From: Streptomyces iconiensis
GTDB taxonomy: Bacteria > Actinomycetota > Actinomycetes > Streptomycetales > Streptomycetaceae
Direction of reading: 5' to 3'
Assembly: GCF_028657195.3 (NCBI RefSeq)
Contig: NZ_JANCPR020000023.1
Span: forward strand, 83,695 to 147,694
Length of the DNA stretch: 64,000 nucleotides
Position numbers and translations under genes: made by a program. Under the pieces are notes generated by a model, which saw only the letters and a list, made by a program, of their open reading frames with translations, did no database searches and was not told where the DNA came from. Of this stretch, positions 16,779 to 25,121 are shown piece after piece; the stretch's first letter is position 1; the number at the start of each line of letters is the position of its first letter.

Positions 16779-17489
16779 TCAGTGCCGCGCCGCGCGCAGC
16801 ACCCGGTCGCAGGCCGCCAGATGCGACCCGAGCGCGTCCTCGAACGAGGTGGTGACCGCCTCGGCCAGCAGCTGACGCCGGACGGCGACGCCGTTGGACC
16901 GCGCGCCGGCGAACAGAGCGCTTCCGCGGGCCGCAGCGGCCTCGGGGCTGACGTCGATCTCGTCGATCAGGCCGATGTCCAGGGCCTGTTCTGCCGAGAG
17001 TTCCCCGCCGAACAGGGCGAGCCGCCGTGCCCTGCGGCCGAGCTGGCCGGCCATACGGAACAGCGACATCCCCGGCCATCCGGCGTTCCCCGCCGGCAGC
17101 GCGAAGCGCGCTGAGGGGTGTGCGATGCGGTGGTCCGTGGTGAGCAGCACCTCGGCGCCCGCGCCCTGGCAGACACCGTCGACCAGCGCGACGGTCGCCA
17201 CCGGGAGGCGTTCGAGGCGCCGCAGGGCGCGTTCCCACTTGTTGACCACCTGGATGTCGACGTCCGGGTGCGATCCCGCGTCGGATCCTGATCCGCCGGG
17301 TCCTGACCCGGCGTCGGGGTGGGGCCCCGCGGGAGCGTCAGCGCCGGTGAGGTGTATCAGCAGGACGTCGTTTTCCGTGCTGTCCTCGACGCGGTCACAG
17401 ACGTCGGAGAGCCGCTGTACGAGTTCTTTTCCGATGCGGTCAGCGCCTGCTATGTCAACCGCGAATTCGGTGGTTTCGGTAGTGGTCAC
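16779..17489 (-). CDS. dpgB: Enoyl-CoA hydratase-like protein of Dpg biosynthesis
   Basis: The 236-residue crotonase-superfamily protein contains VATVALVDGVCQGAGAEVLL (oxyanion hole) and FALPAGNAGWPGMSLFRMAG. In glycopeptide clusters DpgB helps the type III synthase DpgA dehydrate and aromatise the tetraketide to 3,5-dihydroxyphenylacetyl-CoA. The usual partner DpgD is not in the window, so DpgB may work alone or with a housekeeping enzyme. A Gly/Ser/Asp-rich insert lies around residues 52-75. I chose the GTG at 17489; an ATG at 17537 overlapping dpgA lacks a ribosome site. Confidence 0.9.
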   Translation of the reverse strand: MTTTETTEFAVDIAGADRIGKELVQRLSDVCDRVEDSTENDVLLIHLTGADAPAGPHPDAGSGPGGSGSDAGSHPDVDIQVVNKWERALRRLERLPVATVALVDGVCQGAGAEVLLTTDHRIAHPSARFALPAGNAGWPGMSLFRMAGQLGRRARRLALFGGELSAEQALDIGLIDEIDVSPEAAAARGSALFAGARSNGVAVRRQLLAEAVTTSFEDALGSHLAACDRVLRAARH

Positions 17490-17527
17490 TGTGCTGCCTA
17501 CTCCAGCTTGTGTTCGGCGAAAAGGCA

Positions 17528-18649
17528 CTACTGCCATTGCACGAGGGCGGTCTCTATGGTCGACCCGGGGCCCATGGTCATCAGGACCCCGTGGTCTCCG
17601 GGTTCCACCGCCTTTTCTTCCTGCAACTGCTGGTAGGAGAAAAGGAAGGAGCCGCTGGACAGGTTGCCGTAGTCACGCAGGACCGATGAGGTGTGCCTGA
17701 GGTCGTGCGCCGTGAGGCCCAGATTCACCTTGACGGCGTCGATGACCTTCTTGCCGCCGGAATGCACGAGCCAGTGTGCGATGTCGCTGCGCCGCAATCC
17801 CGTGTCCTGTAGCAGTGCGTCAACCGATTCTTCGGCGTGCGCACCGACCACGTACGGCACGTCGCGGTCGAGATGGAAACTGAATTTTCCGTGTTCGTCG
17901 TCCCAGTCGAATCGCATCGCGTCGATGGCCTCGGGGATGATACGGCTGGAGAACTTCAGGAGCGCCGCCTGCGGGCCGCTGCCCTGGTCCATACCCGCGG
18001 TTACGGATGCCGTGTCCAGGGGCGCCGCACTTCCGGGTGCCGCGCGCACGGCGACGGCTGCCGCGCCGTCCCCGAACAGGCTGTTGACCACCGCGGTGCG
18101 CATCGTGTCGTCGTAGACATAGGCGGCGGAGCAGACCTCGACGCACACCATCACGGCCAGCCTGCCCGGGTTGCTCGCCGCCCAGGAGGCCGTGGGGTTG
18201 AGGCCGTTGAGGCCCGCGTTGCAGCCCATGCCGACCACGTCGAGCCGGCTGCAGGTCACGGGGAGGCCGAGGGCTTCGATCAAGTGGGCGCTCAGCCCGG
18301 GCGTCAGGAAGCCGGTCGAGGTCACGCAGGACAGGTAGCCGACGTCCTCCAGCTCGGCTCCGATGTCCTTGAGGCAGGCGTGCAGCGCCTGCGCCGCGAG
18401 TTCGACCCCGTCGGCCCTGTGCTTGCTGAGCAGCTGCCCCTGGGTCTCCGTTTGCGGTCTCTGTCCGGCCTCGGTCGGCGGGATGTGGAGATACCGGCGG
18501 TCGATATGGCTGTTGGCGAAGAGCGACCGAATTCCGGCGTCCTCGATCTGGAAGATACGCAGAATGTCTTGCTGGGAATAGCTGGTCGCCGGGTTCGCCG
18601 TTCCCGTTCCCAGAATGAGCGGAACAGGCACACCTGACTCACTGATCAC
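17528..18649 (-). CDS. dpgA: Type III polyketide synthase, 3,5-dihydroxyphenylacetyl-CoA synthase
   Basis: The 373-residue chalcone-synthase-like enzyme condenses four malonyl-CoA to a 3,5-dihydroxyphenylacetyl precursor. The catalytic Cys is Cys143 in VVGMGCNAGLNGL. The catalytic His lies in HWLVHSGGKKVIDAV and the Asn in LRDYGNLSSGSFLF. Together with DpgB, DpgC and HpgT this gives a route to 3,5-dihydroxyphenylglycine, with DpgD missing. It is the first gene of the minus-strand operon, starting with GTG at 18649 and facing the oxygenase operon across 530 bases. Confidence 0.94.
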   Translation of the reverse strand: MISESGVPVPLILGTGTANPATSYSQQDILRIFQIEDAGIRSLFANSHIDRRYLHIPPTEAGQRPQTETQGQLLSKHRADGVELAAQALHACLKDIGAELEDVGYLSCVTSTGFLTPGLSAHLIEALGLPVTCSRLDVVGMGCNAGLNGLNPTASWAASNPGRLAVMVCVEVCSAAYVYDDTMRTAVVNSLFGDGAAAVAVRAAPGSAAPLDTASVTAGMDQGSGPQAALLKFSSRIIPEAIDAMRFDWDDEHGKFSFHLDRDVPYVVGAHAEESVDALLQDTGLRRSDIAHWLVHSGGKKVIDAVKVNLGLTAHDLRHTSSVLRDYGNLSSGSFLFSYQQLQEEKAVEPGDHGVLMTMGPGSTIETALVQWQ

Positions 18650-19179
18650 AATCTCTCAACCTCGGCATTGCACCTCGGGGATGATGTCAAAAGCAGACAG
18701 CCGGATCCACTCCTGCGTTGCCTGAGCGGCGCAACAATGCTTCCGAAAGGCCATCACCATCTGAACCTTTGGGCCGACGCGATGTCAACGTTGCCGGGCG
18801 ACCTTGGCTGTTGGTGTCATTCCGCTGCACGTTAGGGCAAAGAAACGTGCCGTTCCCTGTGGTGAGAGCGGTATCCGGCCTTCGGGGCAGCTTGACTCCG
18901 GGTGTGCCGCCGCTTAGCGTCATCCGCGAATTGCCCGGTGGATGCTACCCGTTGCCGCCCGTACAGCGGCGCGCCGGGTTCAGGTATTCAGGGGCCGGTT
19001 CCGGTATTCACGGGCCATCGGCACAGCGATGGCAGCGCCGGCGGAAGGAAAGGGCGCGGGCGCCGGTGCGTCCGGTCGAGACAGCGGAATCCCGCATACC
19101 GCATCTCTTCCGTTCCCCTCCCTTTCTCGTCGGTCCCCTTTCTCACCGCCCCCCGTTCTTCCGACCCATGGAGTGAACC
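18650..19179. promoter_or_regulatory. Divergent promoter region with a 20-bp-spaced direct repeat
   Basis: The region drives dpgA leftward and the oxygenase operon rightward. GGTATTCA followed by (G/C)GGGCC occurs at 18983 and again at 19003, two copies exactly 20 bp apart on one face of the helix. They lie about 170-195 bases before the oxygenase start. I propose a regulator site, for example for the LuxR-type protein, but have no direct proof. No gene is evident here. Confidence 0.45.
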
Positions 19180-20184
19180 GTGTCCGATGTATTTCCCGTA
19201 CTGGATATGACGGAGGCGGACGCCGGCCCGCGGGCCCGCGCCGCGTTTCTGGAGCGGCTGCGCGCCGCCGTGCACGACATCGGCTTCTTCCAGCTGACCG
19301 GCCACCAAGTGACCGGCGCCGGCAAGCTGTTGGAGCTGACCCGCCAGTTCTTCGAGCTGCCCGTCGAGGAGCGGGACGAGCTGAGCATCCTCAAGTCCCC
19401 CTACTTCCGCGGGTACTCCGAGGTCGGCAGGGAACGCACCAAGGGCGCACCCGACCAGCGCGGACAGCTCGACATCGGCCCGGAGTGCGAGCCCTACGTC
19501 CCCAGCCCCGGCGACCCCGAGTACCTGTGGCTCAGGGGGCCCAACCAGTGGCCCAAGGGGCTGCCGCAGCTGCGCGACGCCATCCTCGACTGGACGGCGC
19601 AGCTCACGCAGGTCTCGCACCGGCTGCTGCGGCTGATCCTCGCGGCGCTCGAAGCGCCGGAGGACTTCCTCGACCCGGTGGTCAGCCCCGACCCCCATGT
19701 GCACTTCAAGCTGCTGCACTACCCGGGACGCGACGAGAAGTCCGAGCCCAGCCAGGGCGTTGGGGTGCACAAGGACTACGGGATGCTCACCCTGCTGCTC
19801 CAGGACGACAAGGGCGGCCTTCAGGTCGCGGTCGAGGACGGCGTGTTCGTCGACGTTCCGGTCGTTCCCGGGGCCTTCGTCGTCAACCTGGGCGAGCTGC
19901 TGGAGGTCGCCACCCGCGGCTACCTGCGGGCCACGACCCACCGGGTCGTCAGCCCCGCGCCCGGCGTCGACCGCTACTCAGCGCCCTTCTTCTACAACCC
20001 GCGCCTGGAAGCGTCGATGCCCGACCTCCCGACCCGCTTCGTCACGGAGGCGGACGGGGTCGTCCACGACCCGGAGAACCCGCTGACCGCGAGCTACGGC
20101 GACAACGTCATGCGCGGCATGCGGCGGGCCTTCCCCGAGGTGATGTCGCTGCACCACCCCGACCTCGTCAAGGCATCCCGTTGA
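19180..20184 (+). CDS. Fe(II)/2-oxoglutarate-dependent oxygenase, IPNS-like family
   Basis: The 334-residue protein has a double-stranded beta-helix oxygenase fold. The iron ligands are His and Asp in VGVHKDYGMLTLLLQD and the distal His in RATTHRVVSP; RYSAPFFYNP carries the Arg and Ser that bind 2-oxoglutarate. An N-terminal DIGFFQLTGH motif is typical of this plant-like and IPNS-like group. It opens the plus-strand biosynthetic operon, so it probably hydroxylates or oxidises an amino-acid unit of the product. The GTG at 19180 has GGAG about 8 bases upstream. Substrate unknown. Confidence 0.88.
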   Translation: MSDVFPVLDMTEADAGPRARAAFLERLRAAVHDIGFFQLTGHQVTGAGKLLELTRQFFELPVEERDELSILKSPYFRGYSEVGRERTKGAPDQRGQLDIGPECEPYVPSPGDPEYLWLRGPNQWPKGLPQLRDAILDWTAQLTQVSHRLLRLILAALEAPEDFLDPVVSPDPHVHFKLLHYPGRDEKSEPSQGVGVHKDYGMLTLLLQDDKGGLQVAVEDGVFVDVPVVPGAFVVNLGELLEVATRGYLRATTHRVVSPAPGVDRYSAPFFYNPRLEASMPDLPTRFVTEADGVVHDPENPLTASYGDNVMRGMRRAFPEVMSLHHPDLVKASR

Positions 20185-20239
20185 CGCCCGCCCCGGATCG
20201 GCGCTCCGGGCGCGATCCCCGTCCCCTGAGGACAGCACC

Positions 20240-21535
20240 ATGAGCGAGAGCAAGCCCGCCGTCGTACTGCTCGACCCCGTGCGCACAGGAGAGGGCTTCA
20301 AGAGCGCCGCCAGGGACAAGGGGTACGCCGCCGTGTCGGTGTACAGCCTCGACGCGCGGATACTGAAGAACGACTGGCCCGACCACGCGCTCACCGACGA
20401 CCTGACCCTCTACGGCGCCGACGCGGACACCGTGGTGAGTCAACTCGCCGCCGCCGACTACGACCTCAAGGCCGTCGTCCCCGCCAACGAGGCCGCCGTC
20501 CATCTGGCCGACGTGGTCGCCGAACGGCTCGGGCTCCCCGGCAACGAGGCGGCGCTCGCCTGGTCGCGGCGGAACAAGTCCGCCATGCGTGCGCGAGCGC
20601 ACGAGGTGGGCCTGCGGATACCGAGGTTCCGCCTCGTCCACGACCTGTCCGAGGTGCCGAAGGCGGGCGAGGAGACCGGCTACCCGGCGATCGTCAAGCC
20701 CACCATGAGCGCGGGTGCCCACGGCGCGACCCTCGTCCCCGACAGGGCGGCGGCCGAGAACCTGGCCATCGCGGAGACCCGGGACGTCTACGGTCACCTG
20801 ATCGAGGAGTGGCTGGTCGAGGAGTACATCCGAGGCCGTGAGTTCGCCGTCAACTGCTTCAGCAGCGACGGTGAGCACCGCGTCATGGACATGTGGGAGT
20901 ACCGGCAGCCCGACGATCGCGACTACGACTTCCCGGTGTACGACAACGTCCAGGTCGAACCCGACGACCCGGACTGGCAGCGCGCCGAGAGCTACGTCAA
21001 GGAGGTGCTGACCACCTACGGTCTGCGCCGGGGCCCCAGCCACACCGAGGTCAAGTGCAACGCGGACGGCGTGTATCTCATGGAGATCAACGCCCGGCTG
21101 CCCGGCGGTCCCGCGACGGGCCAGTGGCTCAAGCACACCTCGATCCGCCCCTTCCACGACACCATCGACTGCTTCCTCGGCGTCCAACCGGCGATCATGG
21201 AAGGTCCGCTCGACTTCCGCGCCAGGTTCGGGGCCATCGCCATCCGCAACGACGAGGCGCCGGGCACCCTCGTCGCCGTGCACGGGCTGGACGAGTTGCG
21301 GGAGTATCCGGGCGTGGACACGGTCCTGGTGTCCTACGAGCCGGGCGACACCGTTCCGGTCACCAGCGGCATGACCAACATCCCGGTCGGCGCCTACATC
21401 TCCGGGGCCACCCAGCGGGAAGTCGTCGACCGGCTGGCAGGGATACGTGCCCTGGTCTCGCTGGAGATCGACCACGGCGAGCCGGCGGGCTCGGCGCCCG
21501 TGCCCGCACTCTCGCCGGTCAGGGACGATGCCTGA
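20240..21535 (+). CDS. ATP-grasp amide/peptide ligase
   Basis: The 431-residue protein joins a carboxylate to an amine through an acyl-phosphate. The ATP-grasp core is seen in YPAIVKPTMSAGAHGATLV, LIEEWLVEEYIRGREFAVNC and the metal-binding EVKCNADGVYLMEINARLPG, with a C-terminal lid domain. No peptide-synthetase genes are in the cluster, so this is the only evident bond-forming ligase. Resorcinomycin and pheganomycin clusters use an ATP-grasp ligase to couple a guanidino-aryl-glycine, and the neighbouring Dpg and amidinotransferase genes make the same role likely. Its stop overlaps the MFS start. Confidence 0.85.
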   Translation: MSESKPAVVLLDPVRTGEGFKSAARDKGYAAVSVYSLDARILKNDWPDHALTDDLTLYGADADTVVSQLAAADYDLKAVVPANEAAVHLADVVAERLGLPGNEAALAWSRRNKSAMRARAHEVGLRIPRFRLVHDLSEVPKAGEETGYPAIVKPTMSAGAHGATLVPDRAAAENLAIAETRDVYGHLIEEWLVEEYIRGREFAVNCFSSDGEHRVMDMWEYRQPDDRDYDFPVYDNVQVEPDDPDWQRAESYVKEVLTTYGLRRGPSHTEVKCNADGVYLMEINARLPGGPATGQWLKHTSIRPFHDTIDCFLGVQPAIMEGPLDFRARFGAIAIRNDEAPGTLVAVHGLDELREYPGVDTVLVSYEPGDTVPVTSGMTNIPVGAYISGATQREVVDRLAGIRALVSLEIDHGEPAGSAPVPALSPVRDDA

Positions 21536-22790
21536 CTCCCGCGCTCCCGTGCGCGGCCCCGAGGATCCTGGGACCAGGGAGCCGCCGCGCCGCCGCCGCT
21601 ATCTGGCGGGCTACGCCGACCTGTTGGCGATACCCAGGGCCCACCACATGGCCCTGGCGAGCCTCCTGTCGAAGCTCCCCATCAGCATGGTCGCGATCAG
21701 CGTGCTGCTCCTGGTCAGCCCGCACTACTCGTACGGCATGGCCGGTGTGGCCGTCAGCAGCATGCTCGTCGCGGGGGCGCTCACCGCGCCCTACCGGGGC
21801 AGGCTCGTCGACCGGTACTCCGCGCGCGGGATGCTCCTCTTCTTCCTCGGGGCGTATCTCGCCGCGCTGACCGGACTGGCCTGGTCGGCCTCCGAACGGG
21901 TGCCCGTCGGCGTGGTCCTGGCGTGCGCCGCGCTGATCGGCGCCTCGCTGCCGCCGGTGAACATGCTGATGCGGACGCTGTGGAAAGCGGTCACCACCGA
22001 GCACACCCTGACCTCGGCCATCTCGCTGGAGTCGGTGACGATGGACCTCGCCCTGATCGCGGGGCCCGCGCTCGCCACCTGGCTCAGCCTGTCGGTCTCG
22101 CCCGTGCTCCCGTTCGTGGTGTGCGGGGTGTTCGTCACGGGAGCCGTCGGCCTGATCCTCGGGCTCGTCGGCGACCGTGGCGCCCCGGCGGCCGACGACC
22201 GTCCCCGCGACTGGCTGGGCCCGCTCAGGTCGGCGCCCCTGCGGCGGATCTTCCTCGCGCAGTTCCTGTTCTGCCTCGCGCTGACCGCCATCGAGGTCAC
22301 GCTCCCGCTCTATGCGCGCCAGCACCACGCGGTCGGCTACACCGGCGTGTACCTCGGAGCGATCGCCGTCGGCAGCATCGTGGGCGGCCTCGCCGTCGGA
22401 GCGGCGCCGCGCATGCTGCCCCGCGCCCGCAGGCTGCCCCTGCTGCTGGTCTCGTACGCCGTCGGCACCGCGCTTCTCGCGCTCGCGGCGAGCGTGTCGC
22501 CCCTGATGGTGCTGCTCGCCTGCCCGGTGGCCGGCCTCGCGATCGGCTCCACCTTCGCCGCGATCATGATGACCGGCGGCGACCTCGCGCCCAAGGGCTT
22601 CGACAACGAGACACAGGGCTGGACCAGCAGCCTCACCCAGGTCGGTTCGGCGGCGGGCGCCGCCGCCGGATCCGGCGCTGCCGTCGCCACCAGCAGCCTG
22701 ACGGTCCTCTCAGCCGTCCCTGCCGTGGTGCTCCTGGCCGTGCTGATGGCCTGGAACACCTCACCCGTTCCGGAACCCTCCGCTCCATGA
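21528..22790 (+). CDS. MFS transporter, probable product exporter
   Basis: The 420-residue protein has about 12 hydrophobic helices, beginning near residue 40, and a loop motif YRGRLVDRYSARG between helices 2 and 3. It is coupled to the ATP-grasp gene by an 8-base overlap, so it is part of the same operon and most likely exports the finished compound or gives self-resistance. Direction is inferred from context. The ATG at 21528 was chosen over an upstream in-frame ATG inside the ligase gene. Confidence 0.85.
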   Translation: MPDSRAPVRGPEDPGTREPPRRRRYLAGYADLLAIPRAHHMALASLLSKLPISMVAISVLLLVSPHYSYGMAGVAVSSMLVAGALTAPYRGRLVDRYSARGMLLFFLGAYLAALTGLAWSASERVPVGVVLACAALIGASLPPVNMLMRTLWKAVTTEHTLTSAISLESVTMDLALIAGPALATWLSLSVSPVLPFVVCGVFVTGAVGLILGLVGDRGAPAADDRPRDWLGPLRSAPLRRIFLAQFLFCLALTAIEVTLPLYARQHHAVGYTGVYLGAIAVGSIVGGLAVGAAPRMLPRARRLPLLLVSYAVGTALLALAASVSPLMVLLACPVAGLAIGSTFAAIMMTGGDLAPKGFDNETQGWTSSLTQVGSAAGAAAGSGAAVATSSLTVLSAVPAVVLLAVLMAWNTSPVPEPSAP

Positions 22791-22806
22791 AGGAACTTCC
22801 CTGCGG

Positions 22807-22885
22807 TGACGTGAACCGCGCATGACGTGAAGCCACGCCGTGACGTGAACCCCGAGCTCCCGTGAAGCGAACGCCCACGCTTCAC
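22807..22885. repeat. Triple TGACGTGAA direct repeat and inverted repeat
   Basis: TGACGTGAA occurs at 22807-22815, 22823-22831 and 22841-22849. It is followed by a perfect 9-bp inverted repeat CGTGAAGCG/CGCTTCACG (22860-22868 and 22877-22885). All lie in the 158-base gap between the MFS and methyltransferase genes. The hairpin could attenuate transcription, or the repeats could bind a regulator. Confidence 0.5.
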
Positions 22886-22948
22886 GGCGTACTGGCGACC
22901 GGCCCTGCCACCACCCGGCGGCACCCGCACTCCGAAGGACGGAACACC

Positions 22949-23731
22949 ATGACCAATCCCGAGTTCTACTCCCAAGTGGCGCTCAAATTCGGCGGGTACA
23001 CGAGCAACGCCCAGCGCACGAAGATCTTCCGCACCGTCGACCCCGAGGCACTGTTCGGTGAGACCGTGACGGCGCTCGGCGGCGGTACGGCACACCTCCT
23101 GGACGTGGGTTGTGCCGACGGTCTGAACGTTCTGGCGGTCGCCCCCGCCTACCGCCAGGTCACCGCCATCGACATGGCGGCCGAGATGCTGGACGCGGCG
23201 CGGGCCAACCAGCTCCGTGCGGGGCCCGGGCCGACGGAGGTCAGCTTCCAGCAGCGCGACGCGGAGCACACCGGGCTGCCCGACGCGGCGTTCGACGTGA
23301 TCAGTTCGCGCCGGGGTCCGCTGTTCGCCGACGAGTTCTGGCGGCTGCTCAAGCCCGGCGGTTCGCTGGTGTACCTCGGCATCGGGGAGCGGGACGTCCA
23401 GGACATCAAGGAGGTCTTCGGCCGTGGGCAGCAGTACGGCCAGTGGGGCACATCGATCCTGGAGACCGAGCAACTGCGCCTGGAGAAGCAGGGCTTCCTG
23501 ACCGTTAGGGCGGAGGACATCTGGTTCGACGAGTACTTCCACTCCCGCGCCGACCTGTGCCGCTTCCTCGAAGTCGTCCCCATCTTCGAGGAGTTCGACG
23601 CCGAACGGGACGCCGGCAGCCTCGACCGGTTCATCTCGCGGGCACAGACCGAGCGCGGCATCCACTTCGCCCGCCACTGGGTCCTGCTGACCGTCCGGAA
23701 GCCTGACCGCGCAGCACATGCCATGCCCTGA
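22949..23731 (+). CDS. Class I SAM-dependent methyltransferase (UbiE-like fold)
   Basis: In this 260-residue protein the SAM motif is HLLDVGCADGLNVLAVAP at about residues 48-65, with VTAIDMAAEMLDAARA and FDVISSRRGPLFADEFWRLL further on. The motif-III region LKPGGSLVYLGIGE is typical of the Methyltransf_11 group. The substrate may be a hydroxyl, ring carbon or amine of the product. Spacing of about 90 bases to the amidinotransferase suggests one operon. The ATG at 22949 lies 8 bases after GGACGGAA-like sequence. Confidence 0.85.
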   Translation: MTNPEFYSQVALKFGGYTSNAQRTKIFRTVDPEALFGETVTALGGGTAHLLDVGCADGLNVLAVAPAYRQVTAIDMAAEMLDAARANQLRAGPGPTEVSFQQRDAEHTGLPDAAFDVISSRRGPLFADEFWRLLKPGGSLVYLGIGERDVQDIKEVFGRGQQYGQWGTSILETEQLRLEKQGFLTVRAEDIWFDEYFHSRADLCRFLEVVPIFEEFDAERDAGSLDRFISRAQTERGIHFARHWVLLTVRKPDRAAHAMP

Positions 23732-23823
23732 CGGCAGGGCACCAGCCCCCGCGCAGGGCACCGGCCCTGGTAGCGGAGCAGAAGTACGGACCACAGAGCA
23801 GTAGCACAGAAGGGTCTCATCCG

Positions 23824-24975
23824 ATGCGTCTGAACAGTTTCGACGACTGGTCCCCGCTCAAGGAGATCATCGTCGGCTCAGCCACCAACTACGCCGAGCG
23901 CGTGGGCGATCTCTCGTTCGACATGTTCATCAGCGACAACCTGTCCGGCGCACGCGGGTACTACCCGACGATCGCGCCCTCTCGCGGCGGAGGGCAGGGG
24001 CGCGGTGCCGAGGCCGATCCGCGGCGCGAGGCCATGAAGCAGCGGTTCGCGGACGAACTCGTCGAGGACGTCGAGGGCATGGCCGCCCTCATGGAGTCCA
24101 TGTCGATCAAGGTGCACCGGCCCCTGCCGATCGAGCGGGAGCCGGGCGACGTGCGGACGCCCGCGTGGTCGGCGCCCGTCACACCGCCGCTGAACCTGCG
24201 CGACAACACGCTCATCCTGGGCGACGAGATCATCGAGACACCGCCGATGCTCCGCGCACGGTACTTCGAGACGAAGTTCCTCACCCCGGTCTTCCAGTCC
24301 TACTTCCAGCAGGGCGCGCGCTGGACGACCATGCCGCGGCCGATGATGACCGACCACTCCTTCGACCCCGGCAACATCGTGAACGCCGCACCGAACATCG
24401 AGGTGCCGCGCGATCCGCAGGACTCTCCGTACGACGTCGGGCTGGAGATGCTGATCGACGGCGCCAACTGCCTGCGCCTCGGCCGTGACCTGATCGTCAA
24501 CATCTCCAACGCCAACCACGCGCTCGCCTGCGACTGGCTGGAGCGCCACCTTGAGGGCCGCTTCCGAGTCCACCGGATGCACAAGCTCACCCAGAGCCAT
24601 ATCGACAGCGTGGTCGTACCGCTCCGTGCCGGCACGCTTCTCGTCCGCTCCGCGGACGTGGTGGACTTCCTTCCGGAGCCGCTGCGCAAGTGGGACACCA
24701 TCGTCTCGCCCGTTCCCGAACTGAGCGACTACCCCCAGTACGAGAACGACGACCCGATCCCGGCCAGCCCGTACATCGACCTGAACGTGCTGTCGATCGA
24801 CGAGAACACCGTGCTGGTCAACGACGCCTGCAACAAACTCGTACGCACCCTTGAAGAGCACAAGTTCACCGTCGTGCCCGTCCGCCACCGGCACCGGCGG
24901 CTGTTCGGCGGGGGCTTCCACTGCTTCACGCTGGACACCGTGAGGGAGGGCGGCGACGAGCACTATCTGAGCTGA
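23824..24975 (+). CDS. Amidinotransferase (glycine/inosamine amidinotransferase family), copy 1
   Basis: This 383-residue enzyme should move an amidino group from arginine to an amine, giving a guanidine. The catalytic Cys is Cys367 in FGGGFHCFTLDTVREGG, and the catalytic His-Asp region is LTQSHIDSVVVPLRAGTLL. WSPLKEIIVGSATNYAER at the N-terminus is typical of the StrB1/GATM group. It closes the plus-strand operon and is about two-thirds identical by eye to the convergent copy 2. The aryl-glycine alpha-amine is the likeliest acceptor, as in resorcinomycin. Confidence 0.93.
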   Translation: MRLNSFDDWSPLKEIIVGSATNYAERVGDLSFDMFISDNLSGARGYYPTIAPSRGGGQGRGAEADPRREAMKQRFADELVEDVEGMAALMESMSIKVHRPLPIEREPGDVRTPAWSAPVTPPLNLRDNTLILGDEIIETPPMLRARYFETKFLTPVFQSYFQQGARWTTMPRPMMTDHSFDPGNIVNAAPNIEVPRDPQDSPYDVGLEMLIDGANCLRLGRDLIVNISNANHALACDWLERHLEGRFRVHRMHKLTQSHIDSVVVPLRAGTLLVRSADVVDFLPEPLRKWDTIVSPVPELSDYPQYENDDPIPASPYIDLNVLSIDENTVLVNDACNKLVRTLEEHKFTVVPVRHRHRRLFGGGFHCFTLDTVREGGDEHYLS

Positions 24976-25026
24976 CCGCCGCCTCCCGGCACCGCCTTCC
25001 GCCCGCGGCGGAACCCGGTACGCGCG

Positions 25027-25061
25027 GCGGGGTGGCCGCTCCATCGCGGCGGCCACCCCGC
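25027..25061. terminator. Bidirectional terminator between the amidinotransferases
   Basis: A perfect 13-bp stem (GCGGGGTGGCCGC at 25027-25039 with 25049-25061) has a 9-base loop. It separates two convergent genes. Further copies of the GGCCACCCCG motif follow to about 25110. Confidence 0.8.
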
Positions 25062-25121
25062 ACGGGGCACGCGGCGGCCACCCGCACAGTGCCTGCGGTG
25101 GCCACCCCGGACAGGGCCCGC

